Shown here one piece after another: positions 13,626 through 27,400 of a stretch of DNA of 64,000 nt (the first letter of the stretch is position 1; each line of letters starts with the position of its first letter). Origin of the DNA: Ustulina deusta (taxonomy: Eukaryota > Ascomycota > Sordariomycetes > Xylariales > Xylariaceae); the NCBI GenBank assembly GCA_023159155.1, contig JAJNNX010000006.1, forward strand, positions 1 through 64,000. Reading direction: 5' to 3'. The notes under the pieces are model-generated. The model had not been told where the DNA came from and ran no database searches. It saw only the letters and a list, made by a program, of their open reading frames with translations. Made by a program: the position numbers and the translations under genes.

Positions 13626-15390
13626 TCTTTAGTAAAGCAATTGACATTTTTTATAATATTTTTATTTTATTTGTTTGTTTTTCGAACTTTTTATAGTCTT
13701 TAGTTATTTTTAAGGAAATACTACGTTTTTAATTTGTATTTTGATTTATTTTTTGTTTTTTTATATCTGTGAGCTTGTAATACTTTTAATTTTTTTTGTT
13801 TTATAAGTAGCTTTTTTAAATTATTTTTGTTTTTGTATTTCTAGATAATTAGTGTTAATTATATTATTTATTTAGTTGTTTATTTAGAGCTAAGTAAACC
13901 TTTTTTGTTATAGAACTTTTTTAATTTTAATTAGTTTTTATTAAACAAACTAATTAGTTTTATGCTTAAAAATTTATATTAGTTTACTACGGACTTTTTT
14001 TTTTTATATTTTTTTAAAATTTTTATTTTTGTTTAAAGATATTTTTTTAAAAAAACTTATTTTGATTTATTAAATTTGCTTTTTTTTATATTTTAAGATC
14101 TAAGCAATTTTGCTATAGTTATAGTTAGTCCAAGCACTATTTTTTTAAGTATTAATTTTAGGCTTTAACCTTTTTTTTTTGGTCTACCTTTATAACTACT
14201 TAGAAATTTTAACCTGTGCTGTATGCTAAACCTTTTAAAATGTAGCAAATTTAACAGCGAACGTTTTGTAGTTTAATAGCTCTAGTAAGTTAAATATAAA
14301 TTCTAAAACTATAGTTTTATAAATATTATCTTTAATTTTATTAAAATTATTAAAGCTATTAATATATTATATATAAAAAAAGCTGCTATATTTATAGATA
14401 GTTTTATTATTGTTTAAGCTGTTGTTAGATAGGTTTTAAAGCGTATTATTTTAAGTATAGATTTTATTATATTTAAAATTGTTTTAAAAAAATAGTTTTT
14501 TGCTAAACTAGTAAATAATATGTTTTTTTTTAACTAATAATTTTTAGTATTTTTTATAAAGAACTAATAAGTTTTTTTAAGCTTATTACTTTTATATTTA
14601 AATTTTTTTAAAATATATAAGAGCTTATAATATATCCTAGGTAAAAAATGTTTAAAATATTCTACTATATTTTTTTAAACTGTTTACTTTTAGTACTATA
14701 ATATAATTATTTATTAATAGACTATTTAATAAAGATTTTAAAGCTAAAATTATTAATAAAAATATTATAAATAAATAATTTTTAAAAAATTGTTTTAAAG
14801 TTATTAAAAATAGTTAAAAAATTCTTAAAAACAAAATTATTATATAAAAAAAACTTACTAAAGAACTTTATAACTAAATAATAAAAAAAGTAATATAAGT
14901 TTTTATTAGCTTTCTAATTAATTAGGCTTTAGTTTAGTCCTACTTTGATTTCTATTTTTTATTAATATTAATTAATAAGCTTATTTATAGTTATAATTTT
15001 TAACTTATATTTCTAGCTTATAGTAACTTTTATAGCTTTTAAGTTAATTTTGAACTAAAGAAGTTTTAAATACTTTTTTTTTAGTTTTAATAGCCCTAGT
15101 CTGCTTTTGCCCAGTAATACTAAAAACTGCAGTACTAGCAGTAGTAATAGTTTACTCCCCTACTTTTAAAGCCCTAGGTTTAGTCCTTTAGACTATCTAA
15201 AATAAAATAACTTACTTATAAAAAATATTTTTAAAAAGGTTATAGGAGTTCCTCTAATTATAATTCCTATTTTTTAATTAATTTTAAAAATAATAATTAA
15301 AATATTAATATAAAAAAGTTATTTTTTTATAAAAATTTATTTTATTTTATTATTAATAAGCACAAACTATTAACTAGATAGATTTATATA

Positions 15391-15447
15391 TATTTCTGCT
15401 ATAATAAAAAAAGCTATTATTTTTATTATTATAAAAAGCCTAAAAAC
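15391..15447 (+). pseudogene. RIP-mutated Gag zinc knuckle (outer element)
   Basis: From codon 15391 the frame reads Y-F-C-Y-N-K-K-S-Y-Y-F-Y-Y-Y-K-K-P-K. Tyr residues at 1, 4, 9 and 14 have exactly the C-x2-C-x4-H-x4-C spacing. Each Tyr codon is one transition from Cys or His, Ser8 (AGC) is one transition from the usual Gly, and a Lys/Pro tail follows as in many Gag knuckles. All four zinc ligands are lost. Confidence 0.6.
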
Positions 15448-16611
15448 TAATATTTTTAGAACTAAAAATAATAATAACTAAAAATACTTATTAATAATAT
15501 TATACCTTTTAATTTTAAACTAAATACTCTAGTCCAAACTAATTTAATTTAGTTATATAAAAATATTTATTACTTTATTTATAAAATATTTATAGTAAAT
15601 ATTAGTTCGCTTTTATTTTCTACCTAGGATCTTAATTTTTTTTATATATATTTTGATTAATAAGCTTACTTTAATATTTATATTAATAAGAACTTTTTTT
15701 TAGCTAAGCTTTTAATACCTTAAAATATTAAGCTTAATTTTCTTTTTAAAGGCTTAGCAGCTAAATTTAATAGCTATACTTTATTTATTAGAAAATTTAA
15801 AAATAAAACAAATAAAAATAAAAATAATTTTTATAATAATATATGATTATAAATCTTAGTTTTTAAAATTTTTCTAGTAAAAGCTATAAAACATTTAGCC
15901 AAGTATTAATATACTAAATTAAACATTGCTATTTTTATTAAGTTTTTATTTAACCTTAAAAAAAAAAAAGATAAAAATATTTTTAAAACTAATATTTAGA
16001 CTATTTTTTTACTTTAAAAAAAACAAAGTCTTTAAAAAATTTATAATAAAAAAAGTAAAAACCTTTTTAACTAAAAAATTTTTACTAACTAGATTAAAAT
16101 AAAACTAAGCTTAATAGATCTATTTTAAATTAGTCCAAAAAGATTAATAACTATAAAATATATAAAAAGGTCTAAAAAATTACTAAAATAAAAAAAAAAG
16201 TCTATTTTAATATAAACTTTATTAATGCTATCTTATTATTGCTAATTATTATAGCCTATTATATTACTTTAATTATTAAGTTTATTTTTAGTTAAAAGCT
16301 TATTATTTAGATTTTTTTAAAAAATTTTATTTAAGCTAACTAAAGATCAGATATAAACATTATATTTAACATATTATATTAAGCTTTAGTACTTCTTTAT
16401 TATTTTATATTAGATTTTAGAATTAATATTATATTTATTAAAACTTTTACTAAAGAATTTATCTAAATATTTAAATTTGTTATTATAAAAATAATTATCT
16501 AAAATATATAAAAAACTATTTAAATTATTGTTTATTCTAGATTTTTTATAATTATAAGCCAACCTAAATTAATTAATTTTATTTTAAAACTTTTTTAGCT
16601 ATAAGATATAA

Positions 16612-16790
16612 TGTCATAAATAAGAAATTCACAAGGTCAGGTACAATATATAGAAAGATAAATTATATATTCGGTAAAGTTAGCTTATAAGACTAAAGCT
16701 TATAAAAAAAAGATTCTTTATCGAAATAAGTATAAATATAGTATATATATATAATAAATGTGCACCGGTCCTAGTATGCCAGGCATAATA
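16612..16790 (-). repeat. Left LTR (3' LTR of the minus-strand element)
   Basis: Starts TGTCATAAATA and is 179 bp, the same length as the right copy with no gap. About 29 positions differ and every one I found is a transition. The inner end reads ATAATA where the other copy has ATGACA. Confidence 0.88.
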
Positions 16791-16807
16791 ATTATCCTTT
16801 TCTCTTT
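16791..16807 (-). other. Polypurine tract of the inner element
   Basis: Read on the minus strand this is AAAGAGAAAAGGATAAT, directly 5' of the 3' LTR, where a plus-strand priming tract is expected. It confirms the orientation given by the coding relics. Confidence 0.6.
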
Positions 16808-19734
16808 AGTCAGGTTATCCCTAACCTAATATATATAAATATACAAAATATAAAGTGCATAGTATAGGTAGGTGGTATATATATGCATGGATAAAGGGTA
16901 ATTCAGGTACGGGGTTTATACAGAATTAGGGTAATATATATACGATTAGTGCAGTACAATCAATTAGGTGTTTGTGGGTATAAGTATATAGGTACTTCTG
17001 TTGTATTAGTGATGTGTGGTGTTGTTGATTGGGAGTTTTAGTATGTGTGCAGTATAATATGTGTGTATATATTATATACTTGAGTACATAGTGAATTTTA
17101 ATACTAGTGATTTAAGCATAAGCCACGCATAAATTACCCACGAAACTAATCTAGTTTTATATAAATACTCCAGCCTAATCCCTTTCTTTTCTTTTTTCTC
17201 TTTTTTCTTCTTTAACCGCCGCCATTATTTCAGTTAGTTTTAACTACTCCTTCACTTCGCCGCTATTATCTTTTACCCTTTTTATACTCTTTTTACCTTT
17301 TCTTTTTTTTTTTTTACGCTAGCATTACTATATCTAACACTAACTTTATTACTTTTTTTTTAAATAATAAGCCCCTTATTATTTATTACAACTATTGCTT
17401 CTAGTATAAAACTTATTAAAAAATAATTAATAGCCGCAACTACTGCAACTACAAGCGCTATACACGTAAGCAAAGTATATACACCAAAAACAAAACATAT
17501 AAGCGTAGGGCTATTAAAAATCTAGTCTATAGAACATATACGTACTAACGCTATTTTAGCAGTATTTATAACAAAGCTTAGCCCAATTTTGGCCGGCCTA
17601 TCTAGGTTGTTTATATAATAAAAAAAGCAAAAGCTTCCTTTTATAATAAATACTAAAAAAATAAAAAAATATACAAACTAATAAATATAATTATATTTAT
17701 TTTATATTAATATTTCTACTAATTTAAATATATTATATAATTAAATCCTAAATTTAATATTTTTTAATATAGTTTATATAAACAAATTGCTAAACTAGTC
17801 CTGCTAGTTTTTTAATCTTAAATTAAACAAAAATAGCTATAAAATTATAAATAAAACAAGCTTAAGTACTTAGCAAACGCCCCTAAAATTTCATTAGTAA
17901 CTTGCTAATATTTAATTTTGTTTGTTAAAAATATTCTACCGCTTTATAATAACTTATTACTTCTAGTTTAAAATTACTAATACTTTAAGCAATTTAAAAA
18001 TAAATAGTTCTATTTTTATCTTATAATATATTTATTAATTATTTATATAAGTTTAGAATGCCTATATTATATATACTTAAATAATAATGCAGCAAAAAAA
18101 CATACTACTCTAAATAATAATATATATCCCCCTTAACACTATAAATACCTTTATTTACTTTTAGTTCGTAAAATTATCTAATATAATTAAACACTAGCTT
18201 AATACTAAGCATATTTTTATAAAAATATTTTATGCTTTTAATTTAAAGATTATAGTTATATATTATAAATATTAGCTATTTATTATTTTATATTAAAAAT
18301 ACAAAAAGCAATAGTAAGCACTACTAATTAAATCACTTAAACTATTAGATTAGCTAATATAGCTAATATAAATATTACTTATTTTAATAAAATCTAATTT
18401 TAAAAGTAGTTCGTATATAGCTTAATAATAAAACGCAAATCAAATATTTAAAATAATTAGTTTAATTCTAACTATATAAGTATTTATAAGTTTATTTTTA
18501 TTAATTTGCTAGAGTTTTAAGCCAACATAATTATAAAAATAATAAATCTTTAAGTAATAAAATAGGATACTTTTAAATAAGGATAAAATCAATCGATCTT
18601 TTTTTATAACTAGTTCAGGCATAAATTATTAGGTTAAAAGTTCTTTTTTTTTTAATAATTTTACTATTGTTTAAAAGTTTATATTGCTTTAGGTACTATA
18701 ATATCAATAGCTAATACTTATTAATTATATTTAGTTAGCTAGCTTTTTTATTTAACCTTATAGTATAACTTATAGTTATATATCTATTTTATTATTATAT
18801 TTTTAACTTCCTATTTATCTAAATTATTTATAAAGTCTAGCATAAGTAAATTATATATAGTATTAGCTTTCCAAAATTTAAATAGTTAGATAAAAAAAAC
18901 ATTATAAAAGCAGATATATTATGCTAGAAGTACAAAGCAATACGCCTACGATCCAATATAGCTAAAGATCCGGAATAGGCCAATAAACTTAAGTATAAGT
19001 TTAAAATATTTAAAACTTAAGTTCTTTATAAATAATACTACTATATTTTTAACTTTATAAGTTATAAGTTTATATTTAATATTATAATATTTTTAATGCC
19101 TTTTAACTATAATTTGCTACTAATTTTTTAAATTGTTTGTAATAGTTTATAGTTTTTGTAATTATTTCTGTACTACTAGCACCCCCTTTAAAGTAAAATT
19201 GTCCTTAATAAATAGTTTAAACTCTAATATATAGCTATATAAAGCTTTAAAAAAATAACTTGCCAATTATACTATTAATAGCTAAATTAATCGCAAAATA
19301 TGCTTAAAGGAATAATTATAACCAATTAGTTTGTTTATTATTAATAAAACATTTAAAGTAGTTTTTAATTATCTAATTTATATGCTTTGTTTGCCTATTA
19401 GTTCTAAAGTAAAACACAACCAAATATCTTTTCTTAATTTTAAAATAATAGCATAGGTCTAACTAGAAATAACTAGTAAAAAAAAAACCGCAGTCTAACA
19501 CAATACTTATAAAACTTCTATAAACATATTTAATTTTTTAATAAAATAAAATAACAAACTATATCAAAGTTATTTTAGTATTAACAAAAAATAAATATAT
19601 TAACTTAGTAAATCTGTTAATAATTACTAAAATATAATTAACTTAATAATTTTTATAAAAAATTAAAAACAGTCTAACTATAAAATCTATAAATAGTTCT
19701 TATATAAGAACTAAAAATATAAATAAAGTATTAA

Positions 19735-19910
19735 GTTCGCTATATTTTCGGTAATATTTTGCTTTTAATCCAAGGCATATTACACAACTATTTATATAGT
19801 TATTAACATCTGCTTTTATCTTCGGCCAAAAGAACTTACGCTATAATAGTTCAAACATGCGTTTTTGTCCAAAATACCCTACTAATAAATTATCGTAATA
19901 TAATTCAATA
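19735..19910 (-). pseudogene. Integrase zinc-binding domain relic (inner element)
   Basis: The minus strand encodes F-F-W-P-K-I-K-A-D-V followed by a C-V-I-C pair. Upstream in the same frame are two Tyr codons at the positions of the two His of the HHCC module, within Y-D-N-L-L-V-G-Y-F-G. One TAG interrupts the frame. The F-W-P and C-x2-C pattern is typical of Ty3/gypsy integrases. Confidence 0.75.
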
Positions 19911-21118
19911 AGCTAAAAATAAACAAATTTCTTAAAAAAAATATAAACTTTATTTTTATAATATAAAAAAAATCCTTTAATTATCTATTAAAAATCTATA
20001 AGCTTTCTAATATTAATATATTTTTTAATCAACTTATATTCGGAGTTTTTTTATTAAATATTTTAGATTATATCTTATAAACTTTGTAATATATCCAAAT
20101 TCTAAAAGTTCTTATTACTTATAACTATTTGCGCTTATATACGCATAACTACTTATACAAAAATGGTCTTTTTTCTAAAAAGTCAAGCAGCACACATTTC
20201 GCCTACTAATACTTTTAAGTACTTATCAGAAATCTTAATCTATACTACTACAATCTTTCTTTTTAGTATTAAAAAAAAATTAATATTTTAAAGCAAATTA
20301 CCTATATAATTAAGTCAGCGCAATAAAAAATTAGCCCTGTTTTGCTTGCTTTGCTTATACTTAATAATAAAATTAAAAAAAGCTAAATATATATATTAAC
20401 AAGCTTGCTTTCTATTTAGCTTTAGAGTTTTTATAAACGCTTAAAAATTATTATAGTTAGTCAATACTTTAATTAATAATTTGTTTTTTTAAAAATAATA
20501 CTACTAATACTTAAAATATTTTATAATTATAAATATTTTTTAATCTAAAACCTTATAATTTAATTCTATATTAATAAATTTATAAGAATAAAATATAATA
20601 GAACACTATTTACTTTAATTATTTTTTTAAAAAAGATTCCTTGCTAGCGCTGCTTTAGAAAAATCGGTCTTTATTAATATTTGTTTTTTAAAGTTAAAAT
20701 ATATAAAAAAAATAGCTTCCCTAAATAAGTCCTAAAGCTTTTTAAAAGCTTTTACTACAAAATAGTTTAAAGAAATTCAACTTTTTTTTGTCCTAATTAT
20801 GCCTTTTTTTAAATATTAAATTAGAAAAGCAGCAACTTAAAAATACCCTTTAATAAAGCGCCAGTAAAAATTATAAAACCCCAAAAACTATTATAGTTTA
20901 TAATAAGAACTAAAAAATAACTACTATTTAATTGTATTAATATAACTAAAATCTATTTTGATACTTTAACTAAATATAATATATCTAAAAAATTTAAGTT
21001 TTTTTTAATAGAACTAATATTTTAAAAGCTTAACATATAGCTTAGCATTCTAAAATCTTTTAATAACTTCTTAGATATATTTTATATAAGATTTTTTATT
21101 TATAAAAAATATAAAAAC

Positions 21119-21240
21119 ATTATCCAAGTATATAATACAAAATATATTTAAAATATTATTAAATACTTTATATATATAGTTCTAAAAAATAGCAGGGGCA
21201 TTATATAAACCTATAAATATAACTAAAAATTTGTAATAGT
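21119..21240 (-). pseudogene. Reverse transcriptase palm relic (inner element)
   Basis: The minus strand reads G-L-Y-N-A-P-A-I-F and, about 20 codons on, I-Y-L-D-N-V-F at 21119-21130. This corresponds to the G-L-x-N-A-P-x-x-F and YLDD motifs of Ty3/gypsy RT, with the second catalytic Asp changed to Asn (GAT to AAT), one RIP-type change. Confidence 0.8.
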
Positions 21241-22477
21241 TATAACACATATAAAAAGCTATTTTCTATTTATTTCTTTTTTTAATTCGGATGTAATAAT
21301 AAACGTTTTTAAAATCAATCTTAGTAAATATTTTAGTATATATAAATCTATCCATTAATTCTAAAATAAAATAAAAATATAGCGATTTTTCTATATAATA
21401 TAGTTAAATCTTTTATAGTCTATATATAGTTTTAAACCTTTATTTTTTTTAAAAACAAACAAAATAAAAGCTCTAGCTAGGCTTTTAAATTTCCATATCT
21501 TCTTATTAGCTATTATTTTTATAAGCCATTCTTAAAATTTTTTAAGTTTGTTCTGGGCTAATAAATAAATAAAATAATAAAGTACTATAACGTTATTCTA
21601 TAGATTAATCGCTAAGTTTTCTTATTTGGAGTATAAAAAGATACTAGCTTTGTTAGTATTAAAAAAATTAGCTAAGTCGTAAAATTCTAGCAGAACACCC
21701 TTAAAACTAGTATAATTCCCTTTAGTCTCTAATTCTTCTAACTAAAAAAGTTTAAAAAAATATATAATAACTTGGCAATATTTCTTATTTTTGCAAGCCT
21801 TAGCAAATTAATAAGCTATAACTAATTTAAAGTACTTAAGCCTTAAACTGTAAAACTAGCGATTTAAACTCAAATTAAATATAATTTTTTGGTTTTTTAG
21901 TATAGTTTAAAAAAAAAGCACTAGACTTTTTTCTAACTAATTATTTCGGTTAATAGTAACGCAAGCATGCCAAAATTTTTAAGTCACCCCATAGCTATCA
22001 GTAAATTTACAAATAACCCAATAAGCGCTATAACTAAAAAATCTACCTCTAGCAGCATATTATAAAGCATAAGTACAAAATAAAGCTTTTTCTAGTTTAT
22101 TATATAAAGCAAAAATATAACTAATATAATTATATTTAGCGCAAGAATCTAAATCAATAAATGTTTTTAATAAAAGTTTCTTTAAGCTAATAAAATAAAT
22201 ATTGCATAAAATATAAAATCAACGCAAAACAGGTATAAAAAGCTATAGTTTTAGCCCAGGCTCTATAACTAAAACTAAAACTATTTTCTGTTTCCTTAAT
22301 TATTACTTAAATATTTATTAAAATATGCTAAAGAATTATATAAACAGTCTTAGTCCAAATAATAGTTGTCTTCCTATAAATAATAAGATATATTAGAGTT
22401 TTTTTGTTTTTAATCTAACTAAGTTTTTTAAATCTAATATTTTTGATTTTTTAGTAAATATTGCCAGTCGGGTTCTT

Positions 22478-22525
22478 TATAGTTATAACTAATATAACCT
22501 ATCTTTTTACAATTAAAGCAAAAAA
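22478..22525 (-). pseudogene. Gag zinc knuckle relic (inner element)
   Basis: Minus-strand C-F-N-C-K-K-I-G-Y-I-S-Y-N-Y matches C-x2-C-x4-H-x4-C with His and the last Cys both replaced by Tyr through single transitions. It sits 1.4 kb upstream of the RT active site, a normal gag-pol distance. Confidence 0.75.
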
Positions 22526-24055
22526 AGTCCTAGGTATTACTACCTTGCCTTAGGCAGTTATTAAGATTACTTTATAGCTATTTTTAAAATATATTAAAAA
22601 TATATTAGCTAGGATATTTAAAAAGTAATAACCTCCTAAGTATATAATTATTAAAAGGTTGCTAATTTAAATAAAGTTACTTTAGCTAGTTATAGTACTA
22701 ACAACTATCTTAGCTCCAAACTATATTATAGTACTTTTAGCCTTAGCAAAAATAATCTTTATTATTAAAGTATTTCTGCTTAAAAAAGCTTTAGTATTAT
22801 TACTAATCCTAAAGTTTATTAATGTTAGTTCGGTTAATATTTAGATATAAAAATCTTTATTAAAGCCCTATAGCTCTAAAAACCAAAGTTATTAGTTCTT
22901 AATAACGCTATGCTATATTTACTATTATTAATCTCTTTTAAAATAACAAATTATTAAAATTTATAATTTTTTGTTAGAGCAAATCGGTTAGTTTTTAGTA
23001 ATATAATATAGCTTTTTTATTATTGCTTCGTTATTTTTTCTAAATCTTAATCTAAAACAAATATTAATCAAATATTTTAAAGTTTTAATTAGCCTATTAT
23101 TAAGCTCTCTCTAACTACTAGCTAATACTTGCAGCAAAAAAAATTAATTAACAAATCAAAATCTTAATCCAATTAACAAAAGTCTTCTAATTAGATTTAT
23201 AAAAAAAGCAATCCTAGTACGCTTTTTTTTTAAAAAGAACTTAATACTAGTTTTTATAATCCTAGTCCATTTTGCTAACTATATAAATAATTCAAATCCG
23301 GGCCTATTAAAACTTTTTTTGCAAACTTTTAAACATAGATTTTAGTTTTTTAATCTACTTAACTTACTAGTTATAAATAAACTATATAATAAACAAAAAG
23401 TATTCAAATTTCAAAAAATAACTAAAATTAACATTTAACTCTTTATTATTATTGTAGCATTTATAATAATAAAATAATCAACAGTTAGGACTGCTTAAAT
23501 CCAACTCGTTAAATAATAATAATAAAAATAAAAAAGTAAGTAATAAGCTAAAATCAAAAAGGTTATATTATTTTCAGTACTAACCTCTACGTTCCAGGTA
23601 GGAGGTATAAAAAAAATCTAAAAAATCAAAAGATTTAAAATCTTTTAGATCCCCAGCTTTTTTTTAATACTTATATTTTTTAGGTTTCTGTTTTAATATT
23701 AATTTGTATACGCCTATAAATCAAAATCCCTTCGATCCAAAAGCGGTTTATTTCTATTTTTTTAGCTGTTCACTTATTTTTTTAAGTTCTATTTCAAACT
23801 AAATATTTTATTATAATAAAAATTAGTTAGCACTTTTAAGTCGTAAAGTACTATTGTTATTTTAGTAACTAAATATTAAACTACTACTAAGTTTTAATCT
23901 TTAATTTTTATCCAGAAAAAAATTAGTATAGCTTTGTTAGCTATTTATAGCTAATTTGTTTTTTTTAGGAAGCATTAATCTAATTAATAGTCCGGGTCTT
24001 TTAAAAGCCATTATATAAATATATTATAAGTAACCTTAAAAAAAAACTTTAGAAT

Positions 24056-24234
24056 TGTTATAAATAAAAAGTTTACAAAGTCAGATATAATATATAAAAA
24101 GATAAGTTATATATTTAGTAAAGTTAGCTTACAAAACTAAAGCTTGTAAAAAAAGAATTCTCTATCGAAGTAGGTGCGGACATAGTATATATATATAGTA
24201 AGTGTGCACCGGTCCCAGTATGCCAGGCATGACA
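24056..24234 (-). repeat. Right LTR (5' LTR of the minus-strand element)
   Basis: 179 bp ending GGCATGACA on the plus strand. It keeps more G/C than the left copy in its right third (for example TAGGTGCGGACAT against TAAGTATAAATAT), so the two LTRs were not mutated equally. Confidence 0.88.
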
Positions 24235-25399
24235 TATAGCAGCTAACTTAAATATTAAAAAAAATACTTTAGTTATTAGAAATAAAATAATTAGAAAAAA
24301 AATATATATATATTTTAAATTTTTTTATAACTTTATTTCTTAAATATTGCTTAGTTTTAATTAAAAATAGTCTAAATTTAAAATTTAATTTAAAAACTAT
24401 TATTAAAAAACTTAAAAATTTAAAAAAAAAAAACAAAAATAATAATAAAAATAAAAATAAATTAAATAAAAATAGCAAATCTAAAAAAAAAAACTTAGGA
24501 AACTAAAATTACTACTTTAATTATATTATTATATTAATAAACTGCTTAATATTAATTCTTTTTTAGTTCTAACCGCTTTATTAAAAACTTTTATAACTTA
24601 TTTTTTATTATTATTTTTAAATATTCTAAAAAAGTTAATTTATTATACTTAAAACTAATAAATATATTATACTCCTTAGATTAATCTTTATAATAAAGTG
24701 TCTAGTACTTATAAGTCTTTTATATTATACTTAGCTATTATTAATCCTAAAGAACTGCTTACTGATCAGTTCTTAATTCGGAATAAATAAAAATTATAAT
24801 ATAGAAATATTAACCCTTTTTACCTAGCATTTCTTTTTTTTATTTAGCAACGCTTAAAAATCTAGCTTTTAGTACCAGAATTTAAAGCCTTCCTAAGTAA
24901 GGTAAAAAAATAGTTTAATAAATCTAATATTTATTTAAAACCTTTAATACTTAACCACTTCTAAAATAAAATAATACGGACATTTTATACTTATAAAAAC
25001 CTCAATGCTACAAATATCCTAAATATACAATTTATAAACTTTTATATTTATTAAATCCGCTTAAAACTAGAACTACTACCCTAAAACAAGTCTAAATATA
25101 AATTCTAAACTAAACTATAAAAATATTAGTTCTACTATCTAATATAAAAAAATATTAATACAAACATATATAAACTTACTATTATAACAAATAAAAAACT
25201 TTTTAATTAGGCTAGCTAGCTTATACTAATAAATAAAAATCTTAGTAATTCTAACCCTTAAAAAGAACTACACTTTATATTTAACTATTATAATATAAAA
25301 AAAAATATTTTTAATATATTTATTATATTATTAAAAAATATTTATTAATAATTATTTAAACTTAACATTAACTTATATAATATATTTAACCTTAAATAT

Positions 25400-26400
25400 A
25401 CCTATTAAACTATTTTTTTATATTAATAAAACAAAAAAGTTTTTATATTTAATATTTTTAGCTTTTTATAGCTACAGCTAACCAAAATATCTTAAAGCTT
25501 ATAATCTATTAGATTTTTAATAACTAAATTAATAGCTATAACTATAAAAACTATACTTATATTATATATAAAAAAGTTTTTTTTTTTTTTTAAACTTTAA
25601 ACAGTTTTATTCCGCTTTTATATTATATAAATAATATTTTTTTTATTTATTAAACTTTTAAAAGATAATAAATATTTATTAAAAATTATTTTTTCCTAAG
25701 GTTAAATTAAACATTTTTTAAGTTATTTTTTAAAAAAATCCGCTTTAGCTACAAAAAAATTATTACTTTAAAAATTATATATTATATTTATAGCGTTCTT
25801 ATTATTAAACCTATAAAGCAATCTAAATTATTTAGCTAGCCTATTTTAAAAGATTAAACCGTAATAAGATTATTTTTTAGAGCTATAAAACCTACTTAAA
25901 ACTAGATTAAAAATTACTTAAAAATATTTTGTTTATTTATTTATTTTATAGGCAAAGTACTTTAGAAATAGAAAAATATTAAAGCTTTATTTTTTGATTT
26001 ATTTTGGACCTTTTTTTTAAAAATTCTTAAAATCTATAGGTATTAGTTTAACTTATTTATTAAAACATATATAAATATCTCTAGCTATAAAGTTAGCTTA
26101 CTAATTACTTAAAAATAAACTAAAATTAATATATTTTTAATATATAATAGTTTTTTATTTAATAAAACTTAGCAAAACTATAATACTTATAAATATAAAC
26201 TCCTTATAATAGTAAAGTTTATATAAAAATATTTTTAATATTTTATAAAACTTTTAAGTATCCGATTTATTATATATATTAATTATAAATTTTTTATTTT
26301 TTTTATTAAATCTATCTACTATAAAATATTTATGCCTGCTAGGTTTTTAAACTTTATTTTATTAATATTAGTATTATTTATATAAAAAAAAAAGAAACAA
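25400..26400 (+). pseudogene. Reverse transcriptase / RNase H relic (outer element)
   Basis: At 25621-25680 the plus strand reads Y-Y-I-N-N-I-F-F-I-Y, then stop, T-F-K. This is the Y-x-D-D box of RT with both Asp turned to Asn (AAT from GAT), followed by the usual T-F-x-x-H segment. Near 26.17-26.40 kb a Y-N-T-Y-K and I-V-K-F-I pattern, then F-F-I-K-S, resembles the RNase H end of gypsy Pol. Many in-frame TAA/TAG codons are present. Outer limits are approximate. Confidence 0.6.
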
Positions 26401-26959
26401 AACTATAAATACTCTATTTAGAATAATCTTTTTTAATAATAATTATAAAAATAATATAAACTTAAAAAATCTAAGCTTTACTAAAAAAAATAACGTTTAG
26501 ATTTAAAAAAATAGATCTAGTAGCTATTAGGACTTATTTAAGCGTTTATTAATAAATAATACTGCTTTACTAAATAAAAAAACTCCTAATTTTATAACCT
26601 TAAATTTAATTTAATTATTTTTTTTAATCTGAACTAATAAACTTAAATTATTTAATTCTGTTTTATAAAAACTATCTAAAAAATATTTTAAACATATATT
26701 TATTAACTTTTTAGTATTAGTTATAAAAACTAAATTTTGTTTAAAAAAGTATTAAAAATAGTATAAAAATATTATGTAGCTATTATATATAGGACTTTCT
26801 AACCTATATAATTAAATTAGTACTAAGTTTTTAGTTAGTAAAGCAAAGTAATACTGCTTTATAAAAAATAAACTAAAACATTATTGTAAAGGTATTTAAA
26901 AACAATACTTATACTAGAATAAAATAGCTAATACTTTAAATATAGCTTATAATTAATTA

Positions 26960-27400
26960 GGATATTTTTTTTCTAGATTTATTTTGTACTGTTTTAATTA
27001 GTTTGTTTATTAGCCTATTATAATAGCTAATACCTATAAGTACTATCTAAAATACCTAGAATATATTAAGTTTAGTTTTATAAAACTAAAATTTTTTTTA
27101 TTTTTAATAATTATATAAGGTTTTTTTTAAATTATTATAGCTAATTTTATTAAATTATTTAAACGAACCTCTAAAAGAAATTGCTATTTTTTACTAATAG
27201 TAAACTACTTTAGTTAATTTATATAGGCCAAACTTATACCTAATATATTAGCTCTTATAACTATTAAAAATCTTTTGAGCTAGCAAAACTATATTAGCAC
27301 TACGTTACTCTATTTCTATCTGGACCTTAGTAATATATTTATTTTAAATAAAATATAGTTTTTTATAAAAAAAATAAGCTTAAAAATTATTAATTGTTTT
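26960..27400 (+). pseudogene. Integrase relic (outer element)
   Basis: The frame containing 27131-27282 shows A-N-F-I-K-L-F-K-R-T, then I-V-N-Y-F-S and, about 40 codons later, Y-L-D-L-S-N-I-F. This follows the integrase core order D-F-x-G-P, V-D-x-x-S-R, S-D-x-G-x-x-F, with Asp/Gly to Asn/Lys/Ser changes by G-to-A. Upstream near 27.0 kb is F-V-Y-x-P and a Tyr pair at C-x2-C spacing, as in the zinc-binding module. Confidence 0.6.

Larger units (their letters stand above)
16612..24234 (-). mobile_element. Inner Ty3/gypsy LTR retrotransposon, complete but RIP-killed
   Basis: A 7623-bp element bounded by two 179-bp direct LTRs with TGTCAT...ATGACA ends and a 5-bp target duplication. Coding traces lie on the minus strand: Gag zinc knuckle (about 22.5 kb), reverse transcriptase (about 21.1-21.3 kb) and integrase zinc-binding domain (about 19.75-19.91 kb). 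RT before integrase places it in Ty3/gypsy. The polypurine tract next to 16790 agrees with minus orientation. Stops interrupt every domain. No chromodomain was recognised. The kilobase between integrase and the 3' LTR (16.8-17.6 kb) is less A/T-shifted than the rest. Confidence 0.88.
16607..24239. repeat. 5-bp target-site duplication flanking the inner retrotransposon
   Basis: TATAA at 16607-16611 abuts the left LTR and TATAG at 24235-24239 abuts the right LTR. They differ by a single G/A transition, which RIP would explain. The 5-bp size is usual for Ty3/gypsy integration. Confidence 0.75.

Noticed and set aside
24269..24478. 69-codon minus-strand frame, almost all Leu/Phe/Ile/Lys
   Set aside because: It is the product of an A/T homopolymer-rich, RIP-mutated stretch, not a membrane protein.
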